Positions 1-5,795 of a DNA stretch of 8,739 nt are shown here, piece after piece. Every line of letters starts with the position of its first letter. Within the stretch, counting starts at the first letter, position 1. The translations under genes were made by a program, and so were the position numbers. The notes under the pieces were generated by a model. It did not search any database and had not been told where the DNA came from. It worked only from the letters and a program-made list of their open reading frames with translations. Origin of the DNA: Spirochaetaceae bacterium (GTDB lineage: Bacteria > Spirochaetota > Spirochaetia > SZUA-6 > Fen-1364); NCBI GenBank assembly GCA_003154555.1, contig PMDT01000174.1:458-9196 (forward strand). Direction: 5' to 3'.

Positions 1-338
1 AGGGACTTCGCGTAGAGCCCTCCCGGGTGGCGTTCTGCCAGCAGGTTGAAGGAGGCCGTCAGCAGCTGGTAGTTGGGCTGGATGGAGCTGAAGAACAGGA
101 ACGGGTCGCGGGCGCCGATGAGCGCATCGATCACCCAGTGGTTCCCGATCTCCAGGACCTTGATGAACAGCGGGTAGTTCTCCCCGGTCAGCCCCGTCTT
201 GTTGAGAAAATGCGCGTAGGTGATGGCAGATTCCACCGCTTCCGGCGTCCGGCAGGCGAGGATGCCGCTCAGCATCCTGTTCTCGATGGCCGCGATGTCC
301 GTCGCGGTATATGTCTTCGTCCTGTCAAGAATGACCAT
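1..338 (-). CDS. Unknown tandem-array family protein, fourth copy (3' end outside window)
   Basis: Function unknown. The reading frame is open from an ATG at 336-338 to the window edge, giving 112 complete codons of the N-terminal half. It is a clear paralogue of the gene just upstream (361-1053): by hand count about 54 of 95 aligned residues are identical. Shared blocks include ACRT-x2-AVE-x-AITY (near residues 30-43), LT-x-ENYPLF-x-K, VID-x-L-x-G-x2-DPFLF and IQP, then HPGG near the cut end. I see no signal peptide or membrane segment, and the pattern suggests a soluble helical protein. A good ribosome site (AAGGGGG, 344-350) lies 5 nt before the ATG. The gap to the upstream stop is 22 bp, so it is almost certainly co-transcribed as the last visible gene of the unit. 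Full copies are about 230-240 residues, so roughly half is missing. Confidence 0.86.
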   Translation of the reverse strand, partial: MVILDRTKTYTATDIAAIENRMLSGILACRTPEAVESAITYAHFLNKTGLTGENYPLFIKVLEIGNHWVIDALIGARDPFLFFSSIQPNYQLLTASFNLLAERHPGGLYAKS

Positions 339-360
339 ATTTTCCCCCTTCGCCTGCGTC

Positions 361-1053
361 TCAGTCTTCGAACACGTTGGCCGGCAGCACCTCTTTCACG
401 AGGTAGTCCGACTTTACCAGAAGCACCTGCGGAATGGCGTCTTCCATCTTGCGGCGCTTGTCGAAATAGTTTCCCCTGATGACGTTGCACTGTCGGGCGA
501 GCAGTTCCATCTCGTCGTCGCCCTGCCCTTCCAGAGAGGCGAGCCTGTCGAGGATGTCCAGGATGGCCCGGTTCACCGACTCGTCCTGCCCCTTCTCCTT
601 GTTCAGGTGCTTGCCAAGGTTGTTCACGTCATTGATGGACACCTTGTGGATCCTGTAGCCGTCCTTGGCGTAGCTGTACGACGCCTGGAGGGCGCCCAGC
701 ACGATTGCGAGCGTCTTGGGGTAGATCCCGCCGGGGTGCCAGTTGGTGAGCAACCGGAAACAGGTGGACACCAGGTGCTTCGTCGGCTGGATGGGGGTGA
801 GGAACAGGAAGGGATCAGTGCGCCCCAGCAGCGAGTCGATCACGAAATGGTTGTCCATCTCCAGCAGCTTGAGGAAGAGGGGATAATTCTCGTTCGTCAG
901 GCCGCTCTTGCGCAGGAATGCCGAGTACGTGATGGCTGCTTCCACCGCGTCTGTCGTCCTGCAGGCAAAGATGTTGTTGATGATGTGGTTTTCTACCCGG
1001 AAAATGGACTGGTCTGACCACACCTCCTTGTTGAACTCGTCCAACTGCGCCAT
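361..1053 (-). CDS. Unknown tandem-array family protein, third copy
   Basis: A 230-residue protein of unknown function, the most compact complete member of the local family. Three blocks recur in the complete copies. Block A (about 55-90) runs from ENYPLF through VID-x-L-x-G and DPFLF to IQP. Block B (about 129-152) is AKDGY followed by DVNNLGKHL. Block C (about 197-214) is FDKRRKMEDAIP then VLLVK. It looks soluble and mostly helical, with no signal peptide, membrane span or recognised enzyme motif. The ATG is preceded by AGGAGG (1060-1065) with 6-nt spacing. That ribosome site overlaps the TAG stop of the upstream paralogue, and the gap is 10 bp, so translation is probably coupled. It lacks the basic tails of the copies at 1064 and 1865. 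A structural or regulatory role is possible, but nothing in the sequence decides it. Confidence 0.9.
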   Translation of the reverse strand: MAQLDEFNKEVWSDQSIFRVENHIINNIFACRTTDAVEAAITYSAFLRKSGLTNENYPLFLKLLEMDNHFVIDSLLGRTDPFLFLTPIQPTKHLVSTCFRLLTNWHPGGIYPKTLAIVLGALQASYSYAKDGYRIHKVSINDVNNLGKHLNKEKGQDESVNRAILDILDRLASLEGQGDDEMELLARQCNVIRGNYFDKRRKMEDAIPQVLLVKSDYLVKEVLPANVFED

Positions 1054-1063
1054 GATTCGCCTC

Positions 1064-1780
1064 CTATCTGGCTTTTTTCGTGGTTTCTGCGAACTTCCGC
1101 GTGCTCCGCGGTTTCACGAGCGTTTCACTGTAATTCTTCCGCACCAGTATCTCCGGTGGCATCACGCTGTTCATGGCGCGCCTCTTGTCGAAGAAGGCGT
1201 TGCGAACGGCCGTTGCGTGGGCGGAGTTCTTGTCCACCACCGGATCCTCATCGTTGATCGAGCGGTATTCCGCGATATCCGCGAGGATATCGAGGATGAA
1301 CCGGTTCAGGGGATCGTTCTGATCCCGGCTCTTGTCCAGGAATTTCCCGACGGCGTTGATGTCCTCAATGGCCAGCGGGTACAGCGCATGCCCTTCCTTG
1401 GCGCTATGGTAGCTGCGGTAGAGGATCCCGAATATCATCTCCAGCGTCCGGTCGTGCACCCCTCCGGGGGAATACGACCGCAGGACCTGGAAACAGAAAC
1501 CGATGATGTACGGGTTCGGCTGCACCTTCGTGAACAGGTCGAACGCCTTCTCCTTGCCGATCAATGCCTCGACGACATACTGATTCTCATCCCTGAGGAT
1601 TTCGAGAAAGAGCGGGTAATTGTCGCCGTCGAGACCCTTGGACGAGAGGTAATTCGCGAACTCCACCGACGCCTCCACGGCGTACGGTGTTTCCACCTTC
1701 ATGAACTTCGACACAGCCTGCACCTGCAGGTTGTACAGTTCCTCTTCGTTCCAGAATCTCAGCATTGAGAAATGAAGCAT
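1064..1780 (-). CDS. Unknown tandem-array family protein, second copy
   Basis: A 238-residue protein of unknown function and the first gene of a three-gene unit with the copies at 361-1053 and 1-338. It keeps the family blocks: DNYPLF (53-58), VVEALIG and VQPN (about 69-89), SPGG (104-107), SAKEGHALYPL to INAVGKFLDK (about 126-150), DQNDPLNRFILDIL (153-166) and FFDKRRAMNSVMP to ILVRK (197-215). It then adds a short basic tail (KPRSTRKFAETTKKAR). I chose the ATG at 1778-1780 because GGAGG (1786-1790) sits 5 nt ahead of it. A longer TTG start at 1810 would place that ribosome site inside the gene. A strong sigma-70 promoter at 1829-1857 fits this start and gives a leader of about 40 nt. It is more diverged than the two downstream copies are from each other. 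Confidence 0.88.
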   Translation of the reverse strand: MLHFSMLRFWNEEELYNLQVQAVSKFMKVETPYAVEASVEFANYLSSKGLDGDNYPLFLEILRDENQYVVEALIGKEKAFDLFTKVQPNPYIIGFCFQVLRSYSPGGVHDRTLEMIFGILYRSYHSAKEGHALYPLAIEDINAVGKFLDKSRDQNDPLNRFILDILADIAEYRSINDEDPVVDKNSAHATAVRNAFFDKRRAMNSVMPPEILVRKNYSETLVKPRSTRKFAETTKKAR

Positions 1781-1792
1781 CAATGCCTCCGG

Positions 1793-1819
1793 GTCACATG
1801 CGTGCCACAAGTCTGTGAC
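1793..1819. repeat. Inverted repeat in the leader of the three-gene paralogue unit
   Basis: GTCACA (1793-1798) and TGTGAC (1814-1819) form a perfect 6-bp inverted repeat separated by 15 bp. It lies between the predicted transcription start (about 1822) and the ATG at 1780. It could be an operator half-site pair or a weak leader hairpin, but six-base arms can arise by chance. Confidence 0.3.
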
Positions 1820-1828
1820 GTATCCCGT

Positions 1829-1857
1829 ATTCTACGCAACTCTCCGGCCGTTGTCAA
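1829..1857 (-). promoter_or_regulatory. Sigma-70-type promoter for the three-gene paralogue unit
   Basis: Read on the minus strand, this is a perfect -35 hexamer TTGACA (1852-1857), exactly 17 bp, and a -10 hexamer TAGAAT (1829-1834; consensus TATAAT, 5 of 6). Transcription should start near 1822, leaving a leader of about 40 nt before the ATG at 1780. The -35 box lies 7 bp beyond the stop of the preceding paralogue (1865). The second to fourth copies can therefore be expressed separately from the first. I see no terminator between the first and second copies, so read-through is also possible. Confidence 0.75.
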
Positions 1858-1864
1858 ATGTTAA

Positions 1865-2803
1865 TCATTTCCGCCGCGGCGCCTGCGCTGCGCGACTTTT
1901 CGAAGCATTTTTGGCCGTTGCGCCTTTTGCAGCGGCCCGACGCGGCGGCTGTTTTTTCGCCGGTGTCCGTTTTGCCACGGAGCGCCGCGTGGGAGGTGGC
2001 GGGGGACTCTCTCGAGGCGGCCGGCGAATGCTCAGCTTCGTTTCCGGCTCCTCCCGTGCTTCAAGGGCGTCGGGGACAACCTCGCGGGCCTTCCATTGGA
2101 AGTTCTTCGGGCCCGTCGCCGTGCGGACGATATCCTTGACCAGGAGAACGTCGGGAATGGCATCGATCAATCTTTTCGTGTGGTCGAAAAAGGCCATGCG
2201 GATCTCGTTCGCCTTGATGCCGATCTGTTTCGTCGCCCTTTCCTCGCTGTCGATGCCGACGAAATAGAGATCGAAGAGGATCTCCAGGAGCAGTCGATTG
2301 CGGGGCTCAAGCTGGTCGGCATCCTTGTCGAGGTGTTTTCCGATATTGTAGATGTCCGAGATGTGCAGCGGGTAGATCTTGTAACCGTCTTTCGAGGCCT
2401 TGTAGGTGTTCTGCACGACTCCCATCAGGGCGAGCAGAGCCGTGAGGGAAAGCTCGTTTCCCTTGAATTTCGCCAATATCCGAAATGTCTCCTTGAGGAG
2501 AAACCAGTTCGGCTTGATTGGTGAGAAAAGGAGAAACGGGTTGCGGGCCCCCACGAGCATGTCGATGACGCAGGGATTGTTCGTTTCCAGGAGCGTGAGG
2601 AAAAGCAGGTAATTGCGATTGTTCATGCCTTCGCCGCTCACCGCCTGGGCGAGGCCGGCGGCGGCATCGACGTGCTCAGGGGTGTTGCAAAGGATCACGC
2701 TGCGGGCGAGGGACAGGAGGGCCCCCCGGATCTTCCTTCTGTAGGAACGGGCGGTCGAGCGTTTCTTCCCCACGGTCTTGTATTTGGTGATTTTTGTCAG
2801 CAC
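1865..2803 (-). CDS. Unknown tandem-array family protein with basic N- and C-terminal extensions
   Basis: A 312-residue protein of unknown function, the first and longest of the four paralogues. The family core spans about residues 30-225: RNYLLF (63-68), VIDMLVGARNPFLLFSPIKPN (79-99), SKDGYKIYPL and DIYNIGKHLDK (about 137-160), DQLEPRNRLLLEIL (163-176) and FFDHTKRLIDAIPDVLLVK (205-223). It differs from the other copies in having no PGG motif. It has a Lys/Arg-rich N-terminus (about 4-27) and a 53-residue low-complexity tail (260-312) with 18 basic residues and one acidic residue, rich in Pro and Ala. Such tails resemble disordered nucleic-acid- or polyanion-binding tails, but that is inference. 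I chose GTG at 2801-2803 because AAGGAAGGG (2810-2818) precedes it by 6 nt. An in-frame ATG at 2846-2848 has a weaker site and would add 15 residues. The gene is divergent from the LysM gene at 2934. Confidence 0.84.
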   Translation of the reverse strand: MLTKITKYKTVGKKRSTARSYRRKIRGALLSLARSVILCNTPEHVDAAAGLAQAVSGEGMNNRNYLLFLTLLETNNPCVIDMLVGARNPFLLFSPIKPNWFLLKETFRILAKFKGNELSLTALLALMGVVQNTYKASKDGYKIYPLHISDIYNIGKHLDKDADQLEPRNRLLLEILFDLYFVGIDSEERATKQIGIKANEIRMAFFDHTKRLIDAIPDVLLVKDIVRTATGPKNFQWKAREVVPDALEAREEPETKLSIRRPPRESPPPPPTRRSVAKRTPAKKQPPRRAAAKGATAKNASKSRAAQAPRRK

Positions 2804-2896
2804 TCGTTGCCCTTCCTTGAAATTTTCGGAACGACGGCGACAAAACATGACCTGCCGGCGCCGATTCCCCGTGATTTGGAAGTGGAGAAATGCGCC

Positions 2897-2923
2897 GAAA
2901 GGAATGGACTGAAATGCCGATAT
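2897..2923 (+). promoter_or_regulatory. Possible sigma-28 (FliA-type) promoter upstream of the LysM membrane protein gene
   Basis: GAAA (2897-2900), 15 bp, then GCCGATAT (2916-2923) compares with the flagellar sigma-28 consensus TAAA-N15-GCCGATAA: 3 of 4 and 7 of 8 matches at the right spacing. Against it, the start of transcription would fall near 2930, only a few bases before the ATG at 2934. The mRNA would be nearly leaderless, so this may be chance. I see no sigma-70 promoter on either strand in the 130-bp divergent gap. Confidence 0.35.
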
Positions 2924-2933
2924 ATTGAGGATA

Positions 2934-4592
2934 ATGGCCCGCAACGCTGGATCCGCACGCGAGGAAACCCTCACGACCCGGCTTGCATCCCTGCTGGATG
3001 CGCTGTTCGAAGCGCATACCGACCCCTACGCGCTGTATCGCGGCATCATGACCCAGCTCAGGCCTGCCCAGCTCGCCGCCGCCCAGAAGAATATCAAAAA
3101 GCATCTCCAGCAGCGCGGCGAGATCGGCCCGACCGCGGCGATGCTCGTCGGGTGCGTGCTGTACCGCACGGGCTTTCCCCCGCACCGGATCCTGCACTTC
3201 CTTTCACTCTACGTCCGCGGAACGGTGACCCTTTCGCTCTTCGAGCTCGTCGTGGGCGCCATCTTCGGGGATTCTCCGCCCTTGCCGGCCTCCCTGCTGT
3301 ACGACCTGACGCAGTACACGTACCTTGAAAAGAGGCTGCTGGTCCGCAAGGGCATGGAGATCTCCGAAAAGTTGAAGGACGCGCTGAACCCCGGGATGCT
3401 TCTCTACCTCTACCTCCTCTCCCTGCGTGACGACCTGAGCAATGAAAACGTGCAGCTCATCGCGCTCATCATGAAGAACTGCTTCCCGGCCCTCGAGGTG
3501 CGCACGCGCCTGGGAGGCGCAACGCTGGAAGAGTACGGTGAGATCGCCCGCGCCTGGCGGAAAGCGGAGCAGAGGTCCCTTGTCGCGGAACGGGCGCGCG
3601 CGGGGGCGGCCCGGCGCACGCCCGAGGCGTTCGACCGTGACTCCGCGTCGTTCTTCCTCGACAAGTACTTTTCCGACGCCGCGCTGGAAAAGATGCGCGC
3701 CTCCGCGCCCGTCACCACGGTGCCCATTCCGCGGCCGCGCGCGGAAAAGAAAGCACAGCCCCCCGTCGCGCATGCGACGGCGCCTTCGCTCACCATCGAG
3801 CCTGCGTCATCGGCGCGGCGCGAGAGCGCGCCCCGGCGTGCAGCGCCACCCGCGCCCGTTTCTGCTCCGGCGCACCGCGACTCCGGCTCTTTGACGCTTG
3901 GCGATTCCCCACTAGCGGCCACCCCGGTTCCCACGCCGCACGCTTTCGACCCCCGCGTGAGCAAGCGCGATCCTGGGAGAATCGCCCCGTCGGAAACCAG
4001 GAGTCCTTTCAGCGCGGGCGCATCGCATGAACAGCGGCCGCCAACTCCCACGCGCCGCGCGCAGGGGGATTGGCCCCGACGGAGCGCGGAGGCTCCACGG
4101 CAGCGCGCGCGCCAGGCTGACCCCCCCCGCGCGAAGCCCGCTTCATCGGCGCGGCCGCGGCGTCCATCGGTCACCCGTCCATGGCAGAGGGTGCGCGTTC
4201 CTGCCCCGCGTCTTTCCTGGATACCCGCGCTATCCGCTGCCGTCATCGTGGCCGGGGCACTGCTGGCAGCGCGCAGCACCGCATGGCCGCCGGTGCCCGC
4301 CGCGCCGTCGCAGACGCCCGCGCAGACGTCAGCATCCCCGCCGACGGCTCCCGCGACGCCCGGCGCCACCGCGCCGTCCGCGCCGGCACAAGAAGCTGCT
4401 CCCACCGTGACGTATGTCGTGAAGCAGGGGGACAGCCTCTGGCGGATATTCTCATCGTTGAATGCCGGCTCATTCGAGCAGAAGGGCTGGATCGATTTTC
4501 TTTCCAACACGCAGAAGCTGAACGATCTGCAGAATCCGGACAACATCCACCCGGGGTTTACGCTGACACTCACTCCGCCATCGGGCCGCTGA
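2934..4592 (+). CDS. Single-span membrane protein with C-terminal LysM domain
   Basis: A 552-residue protein. Residues 1 to about 250 form a helical, Leu-rich domain I do not recognise. Residues 255-427 are a Pro/Ala/Arg/Ser-rich linker that is probably disordered. One hydrophobic segment (about 428-447, WIPALSAAVIVAGALLAA) follows, then a second Pro/Ala/Thr linker, then a LysM domain (about 492-548: TYVVKQGDSLWRIFSSLN, ending NIHPGFTLTL). LysM domains bind peptidoglycan, and basic residues before the span favour an N-in topology. The protein would then tether a cytoplasmic domain to the cell wall from the inner membrane. The start is ATG 2934 with GAGG at 2927-2930, a tight spacing; an in-frame TTG at 2925 is the alternative. 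The DOMON gene follows after 59 bp with no terminator seen, so the two may be co-transcribed. The gene is divergent from the unknown paralogue array. Confidence 0.88.
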   Translation: MARNAGSAREETLTTRLASLLDALFEAHTDPYALYRGIMTQLRPAQLAAAQKNIKKHLQQRGEIGPTAAMLVGCVLYRTGFPPHRILHFLSLYVRGTVTLSLFELVVGAIFGDSPPLPASLLYDLTQYTYLEKRLLVRKGMEISEKLKDALNPGMLLYLYLLSLRDDLSNENVQLIALIMKNCFPALEVRTRLGGATLEEYGEIARAWRKAEQRSLVAERARAGAARRTPEAFDRDSASFFLDKYFSDAALEKMRASAPVTTVPIPRPRAEKKAQPPVAHATAPSLTIEPASSARRESAPRRAAPPAPVSAPAHRDSGSLTLGDSPLAATPVPTPHAFDPRVSKRDPGRIAPSETRSPFSAGASHEQRPPTPTRRAQGDWPRRSAEAPRQRARQADPPRAKPASSARPRRPSVTRPWQRVRVPAPRLSWIPALSAAVIVAGALLAARSTAWPPVPAAPSQTPAQTSASPPTAPATPGATAPSAPAQEAAPTVTYVVKQGDSLWRIFSSLNAGSFEQKGWIDFLSNTQKLNDLQNPDNIHPGFTLTLTPPSGR

Positions 4593-4651
4593 CACTACCT
4601 GATTTGCCGCCGCGCCTCCGTGCGAGTACTTTGTCCATGGAGGTATTTCAC

Positions 4652-5209
4652 GTGAGACGTTTGAATGTTTTCTCTTTCCTGCTGGTGGGGCTCATGCTCC
4701 TTGCAGGCACCGCAGCCTTCGGCCAGGCAAAGAATCTTGCAGTCACGACGAACAAAACGGTCGTCGACGGCGCGGTGAATCCGGCTGAATACAGCTATTC
4801 ACAGGACTTCGGGCAGCTGTCGGTTTATCTCAACCGGACGGCGGACACGCTGTCCATCGGCGTTGTCGGGATCACGACGGGATGGGTCGCGGTCGGGCTT
4901 GGATCGATGAGGATGGACGGCTCGACGATATTCATGGGCTTCGTGACACCGGATGGAAAGGTCCAGTTCAAGCCCCAGGCCGGGTCGGGTCATACGCACA
5001 GGGACGATGCTTCCGTCCAGAGCACCATCACTGCCTCCGCGATGAAGGAGGCCGGTGGAAAGACGACGCTGGAAATCGCATTGAAGCCGGCCGCGTACAT
5101 CACGGCGGGCCAGGCGGCGCTCCAGCTCATCTATGCCGAAGGCACGGACGACGCCTTCACCCCCCGGCACATGTTCCGCGGCGCGGTGAGCATTCCATTG
5201 GCCCAATAG
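4652..5209 (+). CDS. Secreted DOMON-domain protein
   Basis: A 185-residue protein with a Sec signal peptide: MRR, then a hydrophobic stretch at about 6-23, with likely cleavage near AAFG-Q (24/25). The mature part is one DOMON-type beta-sandwich, a fold that binds haem or sugars outside the cytoplasm. Marks of the family are DGAVNPAEYSYS (39-50), TGWVAVGLGS-x-RMDGS (76-91) and a C-terminal RHMFRGAVSIPL (172-183). Met88 in the M-x-G-S context and His173 are where cytochrome-type DOMON domains carry axial haem ligands, so haem binding is possible but unproven. A GSGHTHRDD stretch (111-119) adds two more histidines. The GTG at 4652 is preferred: GGAGGT (4639-4644) stands 7 nt before it, whereas an in-frame ATG at 4637 has that site inside the gene. 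A strong terminator follows. It may be co-expressed with the LysM gene. Partner and substrate are unknown. Confidence 0.88.
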   Translation: MRRLNVFSFLLVGLMLLAGTAAFGQAKNLAVTTNKTVVDGAVNPAEYSYSQDFGQLSVYLNRTADTLSIGVVGITTGWVAVGLGSMRMDGSTIFMGFVTPDGKVQFKPQAGSGHTHRDDASVQSTITASAMKEAGGKTTLEIALKPAAYITAGQAALQLIYAEGTDDAFTPRHMFRGAVSIPLAQ

Positions 5210-5228
5210 CGCATTCCGCACGGCATCC

Positions 5229-5255
5229 AAAGCGCCCTGCCCGGGGCGCTTTTTT
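5229..5255 (+). terminator. Intrinsic terminator after the DOMON gene
   Basis: A perfect 9-bp stem, AAAGCGCCC (5229-5237) with GGGCGCTTT (5244-5252), has a 6-nt loop and ends in a run of six T (5250-5255). It lies 19 bp after the DOMON stop codon and separates the LysM-DOMON unit from the response regulator genes. Confidence 0.92.
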
Positions 5256-5330
5256 CATGCCCGCGTGCGCGTATCCTCACAACTTTTGTCGCGATATCAG
5301 CAGGCCCGCAACAGGCATTTGATGCGCGCC

Positions 5331-5346
5331 GGATTCATGGATTCAT
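5331..5346. repeat. Tandem octamer GGATTCAT x2
   Basis: GGATTCAT occurs twice back to back (5331-5338, 5339-5346) in the gap between the terminator and the response regulator at 5412. It could be a tandem activator or repressor half-site pair ahead of that unit, but two short copies may be chance. Confidence 0.3.
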
Positions 5347-5363
5347 GATCGACGAGCACGTGG

Positions 5364-5393
5364 TTGCTCTGGCGTTTTTCCCGGCCATGATAC
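5364..5393 (+). promoter_or_regulatory. Weak candidate sigma-70 promoter for the response regulator unit
   Basis: TTGCTC (5364-5369) and TGATAC (5388-5393), 18 bp apart, are the best -35/-10 pair I can find between the terminator at 5255 and the ATG at 5412. The match is poor, especially at -10. A promoter is expected here because the terminator isolates the unit, but its exact place is uncertain. Confidence 0.25.
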
Positions 5394-5411
5394 ATACTGT
5401 TTGCAAGGCCC

Positions 5412-5792
5412 ATGAAGAAGCTCCTTGTGGTCGAGGACGATCCGATCATCATGAATCTCGTCGTCATCCTCCTGGAAAGGGCGGGATATGGCGTCGCACA
5501 GGCGGCCTCGGCGGAAGAGGGAATTTCCCTGGCCGTGGAGAAGCGCCCGGACCTGATCCTCATGGACGTGGCGCTTCCGGGCATGGACGGGCTGGAAGCC
5601 ACGCGCCTGCTCAAGGCGCGGGAAGAGACGCGTGCAATCCCCGTGATCGCGCTGACAGCGCAGGCGATGAAACAGGACACCGAGCGCGCCGTGCGGGCAG
5701 GTTGCGACGGCTTCATCGCGAAGCCGCTTTCGACAAACGCGTTTCTCACCGAGATCGCGCGCTTCCTGGGGGAACAGGCGGGGGAAGGATAG
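5412..5792 (+). CDS. Single-domain response regulator
   Basis: A 126-residue stand-alone receiver domain with no output domain. All phosphorylation residues are present: acidic cluster E8-D9-D10, phospho-acceptor Asp52 (LILMDVALPGMDG), Thr82 (ALTAQAM) and Lys104 (AKPLS). The LPGMDG and ALTA motifs resemble DivK-like and hybrid-kinase-type receivers more than CheY. It probably acts by protein contact or as a phosphorelay intermediate. Only a weak AAGG stands before the ATG. The NtrC-type regulator starts 3 bp after its stop, and that gene's ribosome site lies in this gene's end, so the two are co-translated. No histidine kinase is encoded in the window, so the phosphate donor is unknown; CheA, encoded further downstream, is one candidate. 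Confidence 0.93.
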   Translation: MKKLLVVEDDPIIMNLVVILLERAGYGVAQAASAEEGISLAVEKRPDLILMDVALPGMDGLEATRLLKAREETRAIPVIALTAQAMKQDTERAVRAGCDGFIAKPLSTNAFLTEIARFLGEQAGEG

Positions 5793-5795
5793 GGC

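Noticed and set aside
220..1768. Two long plus-strand frames (220-1017 and 908-1768)
   Set aside because: Both are antisense to family members whose residues are conserved between copies, which shows the minus strand is the coding one.
1793..1819. CRP/FNR-type operator
   Set aside because: CRP sites read TGTGA-N6-TCACA. Here the half-sites face the other way (GTCACA-N15-TGTGAC) with a different spacing.
1..2803. Tandem array as a CRISPR, phage or transposon-derived repeat
   Set aside because: The repeat unit is a whole coding gene with diverged sequence. There are no short regular repeats with spacers, no terminal inverted repeats, and no transposase or integrase.
2856..2863. CGGCGCCG palindrome in the divergent gap
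   Set aside because: Only eight bases, all G/C, and expected by chance in GC-rich DNA.
3410..4573. 387-codon open frame on the minus strand
   Set aside because: It lies opposite the LysM gene, mostly across its Pro/Ala/Arg linker. The low-complexity Ala/Gly/Arg/Ser product mirrors the linker and has no ribosome site or domain.
4181..4651. N-terminal extension of the DOMON gene back to 4181
   Set aside because: It would overlap the LysM coding region in another frame and bury the signal peptide. The GTG at 4652 has a good ribosome site.
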